A stretch of DNA of 5,502 bases from an uncultured Prevotella sp. GTDB taxonomy: Bacteria; Bacteroidota; Bacteroidia; Bacteroidales; Bacteroidaceae. Both the position numbers and the translations under genes were made by a program. Within the stretch, counting starts at the first letter, position 1. The number at the start of each line of letters is the position of its first letter. The notes under the pieces were generated by a model. That model was not told where the DNA came from and searched no databases. It saw nothing but the letters and a program-made list of their open reading frames with translations. Of this stretch, positions 1-5,502 are shown in pieces. The DNA lies in the NCBI GenBank assembly GCA_900770515.1, contig CAAHDP010000109.1:1-5502 (forward strand). Reading direction: 5' to 3'.

Positions 1-315
1 GAAGGCAGGAATCATGATGTTCTCCAGGGCGGTGAACTCAGGGAGAAGCTGATGGAACTGGAAGACGAAACCGAGATGCTGGTTGCGGAAATCGCTCAGT
101 TTCTTGGTGCTGAGGCTGCGCACATCAATGCCGTCCACCTCTATGCTGCCACTATCTGGCTTGTCGAGGGTACCGATAATCTGGAGAAGAGTGGTCTTGC
201 CGGCACCACTAGGTCCGACGATACTTACCACCTCGCCCTTGTCAATATGCAGGTCGATGCCCTTAAGCACCTGCAGGGAGCCGAAGCTCTTGGTTATACC
301 TTTTATATCAATCAT
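1..315 (-). CDS. lolD: LolD-type lipoprotein-export ABC transporter ATPase, 3' part missing
   Basis: Read from the ATG at 315 the frame stays open for 105 codons to the left edge, so the C-terminal half is outside the window. The visible part is the N-terminal half of an ABC ATPase. The Walker A motif GPSGAGKT is at residues 34-41, with the catalytic lysine at K40. The Q-loop is at Q86 inside [17 protein letters not shown] (83-99), a wording typical of the LolD branch. The signature motif, Walker B and H-loop would lie beyond base 1. LolD is the cytoplasmic ATPase that, with LolC/E-type membrane partners, extracts lipoproteins from the inner membrane towards LolA; other members of the LolD/MacB group look similar, so the exact substrate is inferred. 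There is no Shine-Dalgarno sequence; the start is preceded by an A-rich stretch (TTAGAAA). A terminator separates it from the upstream sugar-hydrolase genes, so it probably has its own promoter. Confidence 0.88.
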   Translation of the reverse strand, partial: MIDIKGITKSFGSLQVLKGIDLHIDKGEVVSIVGPSGAGKTTLLQIIGTLDKPDSGSIEVDGIDVRSLSTKKLSDFRNQHLGFVFQFHQLLPEFTALENIMIPAF

Positions 316-324
316 TTTCTAACT

Positions 325-355
325 CAAAATTATTTTGCAGGCAAAATTAAGCAAA
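325..355 (-). promoter_or_regulatory. Candidate Bacteroidota-type promoter for lolD
   Basis: On the minus strand TTTG (355-352) is followed, after 19 bases, by TAATTTTG (332-325). This matches the Bacteroidota sigma-ABfr consensus of a -33 TTTG and a -7 TAnnTTTG. A second TAATTTTG lies at 349-342, without a clear TTTG at the right distance upstream. The proximal box is only 9 bases from the ATG and would give a leader of about 5 bases; the distal one would leave about 20. The gap is very AT-rich, so chance matches are a real possibility. The region between terminator and lolD (316-404) shows nothing else recognisable. Confidence 0.38.
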
Positions 356-404
356 ATATTTGGAACAGCCTAATTTTAAGAGGTAAAAAGAAATAAGGAA
401 TGAT

Positions 405-449
405 ATAAAAAAGCAAAACGAGCCTTATTCTTGCAAATAAAGCTCGTTT
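405..449 (-). terminator. Rho-independent terminator after the GH28 gene
   Basis: On the minus strand AAACGAGCTTTATT (449-436) pairs with AATAAGGCTCGTTT (429-416) around a 6-base loop (435-430). This gives a 14-bp stem that includes one G-U pair (positions 424/441). It is followed by TGC and a run of six U (412-407). The stem begins 40 bases after the GH28 stop codon. On the plus strand the same position becomes a C-A mismatch and no U-tract follows, so the element works in the minus direction only. It ends the hydrolase transcript before lolD. Confidence 0.88.
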
Positions 450-489
450 CAGTACTCAATTCTGTATTACTTTCTATAAAATGTATGTG

Positions 490-1881
490 CTATTTCAACC
501 CGTCGGCATCGCCTGTGGTCTTCAATCCGTTGCTCTTCTCTCTAGGGGTGATATTCACTTTCTTTGCCACGGTATTCTCGATGAGGCTGGCATCAAAGGC
601 CATCTTCTTGTCGGTGCAGGTGATGTCCTGAAAGGTGAAATCTACCAGGCGGTATTTATCGCTCTTTCCAACATCAAAGAAGTTGTCACAATCCATCTGG
701 ATGTTCTTGATGGAGATGTTGTTGCACAGGCTCAATGGCATATCCTTGCGGTCACCGGGCTTGAAGAACTGGGTCCATGGGCGGATGACGAGGAAACTGC
801 CGGTGGTGCCCTGGATATTATCCACTGTTACATATTCATAATGCTGCGGAGTATCAGGGCGCATCTTCAGCCAGAGCACGCGCTGTGCCTTATCCACCTT
901 GATGTTGCGGAGCACGATATTGCGGTCTTTCACGCTTTCGCTGCCAAGAGTCAGACAGCCATGCACGGTTCCATAATGGCAGTTCTGGATGAGTACATTA
1001 TACACCGGACCATTCTCTGGTGCCTGGTCTGCCCAGGTTCCCTTACCGCCCTTAATGGCGATGGCATCATCGTTTACGCTCATATAGCAACCATCCACCA
1101 GCACATCGTGGCAGACATCAATATCGATGGCATCGCTGCTTGGTGCCCGCATGCCACTGGTAGGGGCGAAGATGGTGCAGCCCAGGAAGCGGACATGGTC
1201 GCAGCGATAAATGTGGTTGGTCCAGAACGGACTGTTCTGAATATGCACATCCTGCAGGGTTACGTTGCTGGAGTTGCTGATATAAACGAGACGAGGACGC
1301 TGTGCATCCTTGTTGGTGCACTGGCGGTTCCAGGTGCGGCGAATCCAGAACTCCTCCCAATAGTGATAACCATTGCCGTCGATGGTGCCCGGACCTGCGA
1401 TGGTGAAGCCATCACATTTGTCGGCATTGATGAATGCCGAGAAATATTTGCAGGTTTCGCCCTCAATGCGGGTTTCTACCACAGGGAAATTGGCGATGCG
1501 GTCGCTGCCTTTCAGTTTTCCGCCTTCCGAAACATACAGATGGGTCTTTGGCTTGAAGAAGAGGGCTCCGCTCTGATAGGTTCCGGCAGGAACGACAATA
1601 ACGCCACCGCCATCCTTGGCAGCACGGTCAATGACCGCCTGGATGGCCTTGGTCTGAATTAGGGTGCTATCCGTCTTTACGCCATAGTCGGTGAGGATGT
1701 ATTTCTTGCCCAGGGTATCCACATTCACCTTTTGTGCGTTGCTGAACCAGGCATCCATCTTCGTTCCATCAGGCCAAAGTTCGGTTTGTGCCTTCTTTGC
1801 TTTCTTCTGTTTCTTAGCGGCGTTGGCGCTTAGTGGCGAAAACGCCACCAAGCAAGCCATCAGCCAGATATATTTCTTCAT
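490..1881 (-). CDS. GH28 polygalacturonase / rhamnogalacturonidase-like, secreted
   Basis: The product is 463 aa, a usual length for a bacterial GH28. Residues 1-21 are a signal peptide (MKK start, hydrophobic core, likely cleavage after SANA), followed by a lysine-rich linker at 23-30. The pectate-type parallel beta-helix follows, with the N-terminal cap DYGVKTDSTLIQTKAIQ at 65-81. GH28 active-site elements are in order: SSDAIDID (248-255, D250 at the NTD position), NDDAIAIK (270-277, D271/D272) and VHGCLTLGSE (306-315, H307). The RIK element is altered to WLK (337-339, inside RVLWLKMR). The family hydrolyses alpha-galacturonosyl bonds by inversion. The GH105 and GH106 neighbours suggest an exo-acting galacturonidase on rhamnogalacturonan oligosaccharides; plain exo-polygalacturonase activity remains possible. 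The mature part holds 12 cysteines. The start at 1881 is chosen because it gives a complete signal peptide. It lies 13 bases after the GH105 stop, and the gene is last in the transcript. Confidence 0.93.
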   Translation of the reverse strand: MKKYIWLMACLVAFSPLSANAAKKQKKAKKAQTELWPDGTKMDAWFSNAQKVNVDTLGKKYILTDYGVKTDSTLIQTKAIQAVIDRAAKDGGGVIVVPAGTYQSGALFFKPKTHLYVSEGGKLKGSDRIANFPVVETRIEGETCKYFSAFINADKCDGFTIAGPGTIDGNGYHYWEEFWIRRTWNRQCTNKDAQRPRLVYISNSSNVTLQDVHIQNSPFWTNHIYRCDHVRFLGCTIFAPTSGMRAPSSDAIDIDVCHDVLVDGCYMSVNDDAIAIKGGKGTWADQAPENGPVYNVLIQNCHYGTVHGCLTLGSESVKDRNIVLRNIKVDKAQRVLWLKMRPDTPQHYEYVTVDNIQGTTGSFLVIRPWTQFFKPGDRKDMPLSLCNNISIKNIQMDCDNFFDVGKSDKYRLVDFTFQDITCTDKKMAFDASLIENTVAKKVNITPREKSNGLKTTGDADGLK

Positions 1882-1894
1882 GATTTGTTTTTTT
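1882..1894 (-). promoter_or_regulatory. A-rich translation leader between GH105 and GH28
   Basis: The 13-base gap reads AAAAAAACAAATC on the minus strand, directly before the GH28 ATG. Together with the two A of the GH105 TAA stop it forms a run of nine A (1896-1888). There is no purine-rich Shine-Dalgarno sequence, as is common in Bacteroidota, where A-rich leaders favour initiation. The short gap implies co-transcription and possibly translational coupling. Confidence 0.5.
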
Positions 1895-3022
1895 TTACCT
1901 TTTTACTTTTACAAGCTTGTAATACTCTGCGGCGCCTAGCAGGAGGCAACCGGTGCCGTAGTCCTCGAAATCAGGAACAGAGGTGAAGGTGACAGGCTGA
2001 CCGGCAGCAGGATCCTTTCCTGTGCCCTGGTTATAGCCGATGAAACCATCCTCGTGAACGGATGCTGCAAGCGCCTTCCATGCCTTGTCCATAGCCTTCT
2101 GATAGGTGGCTCTAGGAAGAATGCCCTGCTGAACACCCCATGCCATGCCATAGAGGAAGAGACCTGTACCTGTCATTTCAGGACCGCCGTAGTTGGCTGG
2201 ACAAACGAGGCTTACGTTCCAGTAACCATCCTCGCGCTGGCATTTCAGGATTGCCTGACTCATCAGGATGAAGTCTTTCTTCAGATACTGATAGTACTTA
2301 TCTGTCTTTGGCAAAGTCTCCATCACGCGGACCAGGGCTGCATACACCCAACCGTTGCCACGGCTCCAGTAGCAGTTGCTGCCATCCTTCTCCTTGTAAG
2401 GTGGCACGTAGTCCTTGTCTCTCCACCAGAGTCCTTCTTTTTTGTTGAAGAGACCGTTAGCCAGGGTATCACGGCTCCATTTATAGGAATTCATCGCATA
2501 ATCCAGATACTTGCGCTCGCCGGTAATCTTGGCATACTTGGCATAGGCTGGCATCGCCATCTGGATAGCGTCAATCCAGGTCCAGTAGTTTACACGCTTG
2601 GTGCTCATCTGGTGGTCGAGGTTCTCCTTTACCTTGCTCAAGTCCTTTTTGCCGCCTGTCTGAACGTAGCGGTCTATGTAGGTCTGCTGGCAGCACTGGT
2701 TGTCGGCATCGGTATCGTTCACGCTGCCACGGGCTGTCCACTTGTGATAATCCGCCCACTTGTCGGTATAGTCGAGATAGCGCTGCTGAGGGTCAATCTC
2801 GTAAAGCGCCATCAATCCCTCGTAATACACGGCGCGGGTCCAGAGGTTGCTGGTGCGGACTTTCTTCACGAATGTGTCGAGGGTAGGGTCACTGTACTTC
2901 GTCATGAAGTAGTTGTTGGTGCGATGGGCTACCTCCAGAATTTCATTTTGCAATGCGGTTTGGGCAGACATTGAGGTCAAGCCCATAAGCATACAGAGCG
3001 ATGATAAGATCAGTTTCTTCAT
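1895..3022 (-). CDS. GH105 (GH88-like) unsaturated rhamnogalacturonyl/galacturonyl hydrolase
   Basis: The product is 375 aa, the usual length for the YteR/RhiN-type (alpha/alpha)6-barrel family. Residues 1-20 are a signal peptide, cleaved probably after SMSA, so the enzyme is likely periplasmic. Visible family blocks are NLWTRAVYYEGLMALYE (59-75), WTWIDAIQMAMP (147-158) with D151 at the place of the catalytic Asp of YteR, WSRGNGW (219-225) and TGTGLFLYG (284-292). The family hydrates the C4-C5 double bond of unsaturated galacturonic acid at the non-reducing end of lyase products, releasing it from rhamnose (EC 3.2.1.172) or another sugar. The LWWRD stretch at 198-202 lies where YteR, as I recall it, has an active-site histidine, so substrate detail may differ. 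The gene sits between GH106 (29 bases) and GH28 (13 bases) and is almost certainly co-transcribed with them. The exact substrate is inferred from these neighbours. Confidence 0.93.
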   Translation of the reverse strand: MKKLILSSLCMLMGLTSMSAQTALQNEILEVAHRTNNYFMTKYSDPTLDTFVKKVRTSNLWTRAVYYEGLMALYEIDPQQRYLDYTDKWADYHKWTARGSVNDTDADNQCCQQTYIDRYVQTGGKKDLSKVKENLDHQMSTKRVNYWTWIDAIQMAMPAYAKYAKITGERKYLDYAMNSYKWSRDTLANGLFNKKEGLWWRDKDYVPPYKEKDGSNCYWSRGNGWVYAALVRVMETLPKTDKYYQYLKKDFILMSQAILKCQREDGYWNVSLVCPANYGGPEMTGTGLFLYGMAWGVQQGILPRATYQKAMDKAWKALAASVHEDGFIGYNQGTGKDPAAGQPVTFTSVPDFEDYGTGCLLLGAAEYYKLVKVKR

Positions 3023-3051
3023 TTGTCTTGTTATTAATGTTTATTTATTAT
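3023..3051 (-). other. AT-rich gap between GH106 and GH105
   Basis: This 29-base gap is almost entirely A and T and ends AACAAGACAA before the GH105 ATG. I see no promoter word of the TTTG/TAnnTTTG type, no hairpin with a U-tract and no Shine-Dalgarno sequence. It is best read as an intra-operon leader. Confidence 0.5.
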
Positions 3052-5502
3052 TTATTTGATTTCCACGAGCTTCACGGTGCTGTTGAGTCCGCTTGGCACA
3101 GGAGTCCAGTTCTCGTAGGTGGTCTTCTTGTAGTTGATGTCCACCACATTGATTTCCTTCATCTTGCGCCACTTTACGCCCTGACGGTCCATTTCTGCGA
3201 TGCGGTTGGCTGGCAGGTTGGTTACCTCGATGCGGAGGGTGTTCTTACCCTTTACCAGCTTGTTCTGGCAGTTGAGGATGTAAGGCACAGCCCAGGCGCA
3301 ACCCACGTACTCGCCGTTGATATAGACACGAGCACTCTCGCGAACATCCCCCAGGTCGATGGTCCACTGTCTCTGGGCATCATCCTTCGACAGCTTGATG
3401 GTGGTTTCGTAAACACCTGTTCCCATCATCACCTTCGCCTTGTCGCTGAGGCTTTCCCAGGTCTTTACTCCCTTGAGGTTGAAGGTTTCGCCCACTTTAG
3501 GAGCATCTTCTGTGAATGACAACTTCCAGTTATTGGCAGTCAGATCGATGGTCTTGCTATCCGCAGCCGCAAATTTCTCCTTTTCGCTCACCATCACCTT
3601 GGAACCGAGTTTCCACTCGCCTACAGGCTTATCCGAGGTGATGAGGATGCGGCTCTCGCCACTCTTCAGGTTCAGCTGGATACCCTTATCGCTGATAGTC
3701 GCCTTGTGGTATTCGCCCGTCATCGGATTATACCAGAGACCATTCTTCTCGTTTACAGCCAAAGCTACGGTAGAGGCGATGTCCTTGCCGGTGAGGTTGG
3801 CGATGAAGTAATGATGGCCGATGCTGTTGTTGCGGCGGATCATCTTCAAGCCCAGGTTCTTTCTCATCAGTTCCGGTTTTGCCGCCTGTTCCATCGCCTT
3901 GATGTTGTCGCCCTTGATAATCTTGGCGCCTTGTGCCTTGAGGGCAGAGATGTGCTGAATCACATCGCTTGGCATGATGTTGTTGCCAGGGATGATGATG
4001 CCCTTGTATCGGGTTCCGGCAGCAGTCTCTACCATTCCATTCTTAAAGGTACACGTGCGGAGATACTTGTCGCTGATGTAGTCGCAGTCGAATCCTGCCT
4101 TGTCGATGTCGAGAATCACCTTGATAAACTCCGGTGCCTTCTTCGCCATGCTGTGGATATCGAATTGCATCAGCCAGTTCTTGGTATCCTTGCGCCACAT
4201 ATCTCTTACTGGCAGATAAACCAGAAAATCGTTGTCTGGCTGTCCCCACTGCAGATAGGTCTGGCAGTTGGTGATGTATTTCATCAGTTCCGGAGCGTCG
4301 CGCCAGATGCTGTTGGTAGGACTCATATCCACCGAAGCATAGAACTTCCATCCTGGCCATGGATCGTTTTTAGGCGAATAGGCTGTGCCATGGAAGAACA
4401 TGTGGTTGACGCCGGCGCAGAACATCAGGTCCATATCCGGTTTCATCTGGCTCAGGGAAGTGCGGAAGTGCTCGGTGAGCCAGGTGAAGGTTTCGCTGGA
4501 TGTATATTTCTTTCCGGTGATGTGTGCAGCCGATGGAGCATATTTCAGCATACTGAGGTCGCTGAAGTTAGGACGGGTCTTTCCCGGATCCTTGCGCAGT
4601 CCCTTGATGCCGAAATCGGTCAGTCCGAAGCCTTCAATTTCAGGGATGTCAACGGCTGCATAGCAGTCGATGAGGTTGGCTGGTGAACCGTGTGCCTGGT
4701 TGCGAGTGATGGCACCACGCTTGTTTGCCCATTTGGTCCACTGCTCCGTGAAGTTGTGGAGCAACATGTCGCCCAGAGTTTCACGGTAATCGCTTACCAC
4801 CCCAGCATCGCCATCAAGGAACTCTGGGAACTTATCCTGCAGTTTATATCCGTGATATTTCTCGAATTCTGTCAGGAGGTTAGGAGTCCAGTTGGCGCCA
4901 TACACCTCGTAGCTGTCATTGAAGAAGGTATGCGGATATGGAGTCTTCGATGCTACGAAGGCGCTGTCGATGTGCTGCAGGTAATTGGCCACGGCAGTAG
5001 AGTCGAAATGGTCGATGACATATCCCTCTCCTCCAGGTGCGGCACGCTTCACCTTCTGACGGGTGCGGCTTTCATAGAGAGCGATGACGCGTTTCTTGTA
5101 TTTTTCACCCTCCACAGGGAACGCCTTGATGACCTTCAGCTTGGCGAAGGCACGCTCTTTCTGTGGCACGTTGAATTCTATCTCCATCAGTTTCTGCTTC
5201 ATATCCACGATGGTATCTACGAACACCGCCTTGCATGCTGCTTCGCTGATAGGCACCCAAGGACCTCCGAAAGGCCAGCCAGTTCCGGTGGCCATATCCG
5301 TCTCGATGCCCACCTGCTTGTTTTCCTTCTCCACGAACTTGAGCATGTCCATCCATTTAGGCGAGAGATAAGGGATATCGTTTTTGTCGTTGCCCTGCAC
5401 ACCATAGAGCGGTGTGATTTCCACGGCACCGATACCAGCCTTGGCGTATTCGTCAAGGTTCCACTTCAGGTTTTCCTTATCCACGGCAGATCCCATCCAC
5501 CA
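3052..5502 (-). CDS. GH106 alpha-L-rhamnosidase, N-terminus beyond the right edge
   Basis: The frame is open to the right edge for 816 codons plus a TAA stop. The Met at 5496 is internal: the two codons before it read Trp-Trp, giving the WWMGSAVDKENL block found near the start of GH106 catalytic domains. The missing part should hold the signal peptide and a short N-terminal stretch. Counting from that Met, family blocks are EYAKAGIGAVEITPLYGVQG (16-35), TGTGWPFGGPW (70-80), FFNDSYEVYGANW (191-203), EIEGFG (286-291), SSETFTWLTEHF (333-344) and AGVNHMFFHGTAYSP (361-375), together forming the catalytic barrel. Residues about 650-760 (WTIDLGDVRESARVYING at 711-728) look like a C-terminal galactose-binding-like beta-sandwich. 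GH106 enzymes remove non-reducing terminal alpha-L-rhamnose; with GH105 and GH28 downstream the likely target is the rhamnose of rhamnogalacturonan oligosaccharides, though other rhamnosides cannot be excluded. It is the first visible gene of the transcript; its promoter is outside the window. Confidence 0.93.
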   Translation of the reverse strand, partial: WWMGSAVDKENLKWNLDEYAKAGIGAVEITPLYGVQGNDKNDIPYLSPKWMDMLKFVEKENKQVGIETDMATGTGWPFGGPWVPISEAACKAVFVDTIVDMKQKLMEIEFNVPQKERAFAKLKVIKAFPVEGEKYKKRVIALYESRTRQKVKRAAPGGEGYVIDHFDSTAVANYLQHIDSAFVASKTPYPHTFFNDSYEVYGANWTPNLLTEFEKYHGYKLQDKFPEFLDGDAGVVSDYRETLGDMLLHNFTEQWTKWANKRGAITRNQAHGSPANLIDCYAAVDIPEIEGFGLTDFGIKGLRKDPGKTRPNFSDLSMLKYAPSAAHITGKKYTSSETFTWLTEHFRTSLSQMKPDMDLMFCAGVNHMFFHGTAYSPKNDPWPGWKFYASVDMSPTNSIWRDAPELMKYITNCQTYLQWGQPDNDFLVYLPVRDMWRKDTKNWLMQFDIHSMAKKAPEFIKVILDIDKAGFDCDYISDKYLRTCTFKNGMVETAAGTRYKGIIIPGNNIMPSDVIQHISALKAQGAKIIKGDNIKAMEQAAKPELMRKNLGLKMIRRNNSIGHHYFIANLTGKDIASTVALAVNEKNGLWYNPMTGEYHKATISDKGIQLNLKSGESRILITSDKPVGEWKLGSKVMVSEKEKFAAADSKTIDLTANNWKLSFTEDAPKVGETFNLKGVKTWESLSDKAKVMMGTGVYETTIKLSKDDAQRQWTIDLGDVRESARVYINGEYVGCAWAVPYILNCQNKLVKGKNTLRIEVTNLPANRIAEMDRQGVKWRKMKEINVVDINYKKTTYENWTPVPSGLNSTVKLVEIK

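Larger units (their letters stand above)
405..5502 (-). other. Transcription unit GH106-GH105-GH28 with terminator
   Basis: Three same-strand hydrolase genes are separated by only 29 and 13 bases, with no terminator or promoter between them. One strong intrinsic terminator follows the last gene. This is the expected shape of the downstream end of a Bacteroidota polysaccharide utilisation locus. The upstream end, including any SusC/SusD transporter, lyase or hybrid two-component regulator, is not in the window, so how it is controlled cannot be seen. Confidence 0.75.

Noticed and set aside
52..396. A 114-codon open frame on the plus strand over the lolD region and gap
   Set aside because: It overlaps the LolD-type gene with its Walker A and Q-loop on the other strand, and runs into the AT-rich gap. 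It has no recognisable domain.
481..1662. A 393-codon open frame on the plus strand opposite the GH28 gene
   Set aside because: It lies wholly antisense to a gene with clear catalytic motifs, signal peptide and terminator. Its translation shows no recognisable domain and its start has no separate promoter or leader. It is open because the codon use of the real gene rarely creates stops in the opposite frame.
2054..2974. A 306-codon open frame on the plus strand opposite the GH105 gene
   Set aside because: Antisense to a well-supported GH105 gene. It is rich in hydrophobic and His residues in the way mirror frames are, and has no recognisable family.
2978..3022. GH105 N-terminus as a lipoprotein signal, with Cys10 as the lipid site
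   Set aside because: The residues before Cys10 (SSL) do not fit a lipobox, which needs a small residue at -1, and the cysteine falls in the middle of the hydrophobic core. A signal peptidase I site after SMSA fits better.
3706..4686. A 326-codon open frame on the plus strand opposite the GH106 gene
   Set aside because: Antisense to the conserved GH106 catalytic domain, with no motif, leader or promoter of its own.
5494..5496. Met at 5496 as the start of the GH106 gene
   Set aside because: The codons upstream (Trp-Trp at 5502-5497) stay in frame and complete the WWMGSAVDKENL family block, and starting here would leave the enzyme without a signal peptide. The true start is beyond the window.

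Overview
The window looks like a piece of a Bacteroidota chromosome, most likely a gut Prevotellaceae (Prevotella/Segatella-like) or a related Bacteroidales. This is inferred from the enzyme families (GH106, GH105 and GH28 together), from A-rich translation leaders without a Shine-Dalgarno sequence, from AT-rich gaps between genes of more balanced composition, and from TAnnTTTG-type promoter words. The genus is inference; no rRNA or other marker gene is present.

Everything recognisable is on the minus strand, so transcription runs from right to left. First comes a large GH106 alpha-L-rhamnosidase whose N-terminus lies beyond the right edge (5502 to 3052). A 29-base gap leads to a GH105 unsaturated rhamnogalacturonyl/galacturonyl hydrolase (3022 to 1895), and a 13-base gap leads to a GH28 polygalacturonase/rhamnogalacturonidase-like beta-helix protein (1881 to 490). 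A strong minus-strand intrinsic terminator (about 405-449) closes this set. After it, a LolD-type ABC transporter ATPase starts at 315 and runs off the left edge.

The three hydrolases fit one job: disassembly of rhamnogalacturonan oligosaccharides from pectin. GH105 would remove the unsaturated uronic acid left by a pectic lyase, GH106 the terminal rhamnose, and GH28 the saturated galacturonate, so that GH28 and GH106 could alternate along the (Rha-GalA)n backbone. GH28 and GH105 carry signal peptides, which points to the periplasm; the signal peptide of GH106 would be outside the window. No SusC/SusD pair, lyase, sensor-regulator or mobile element is visible, so this is probably the downstream end of a pectin utilisation locus abutting a housekeeping lipoprotein-export gene.

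I found no RNA gene, CRISPR array, insertion sequence or clear novel system. The long open frames on the plus strand are antisense shadows of the hydrolase genes.
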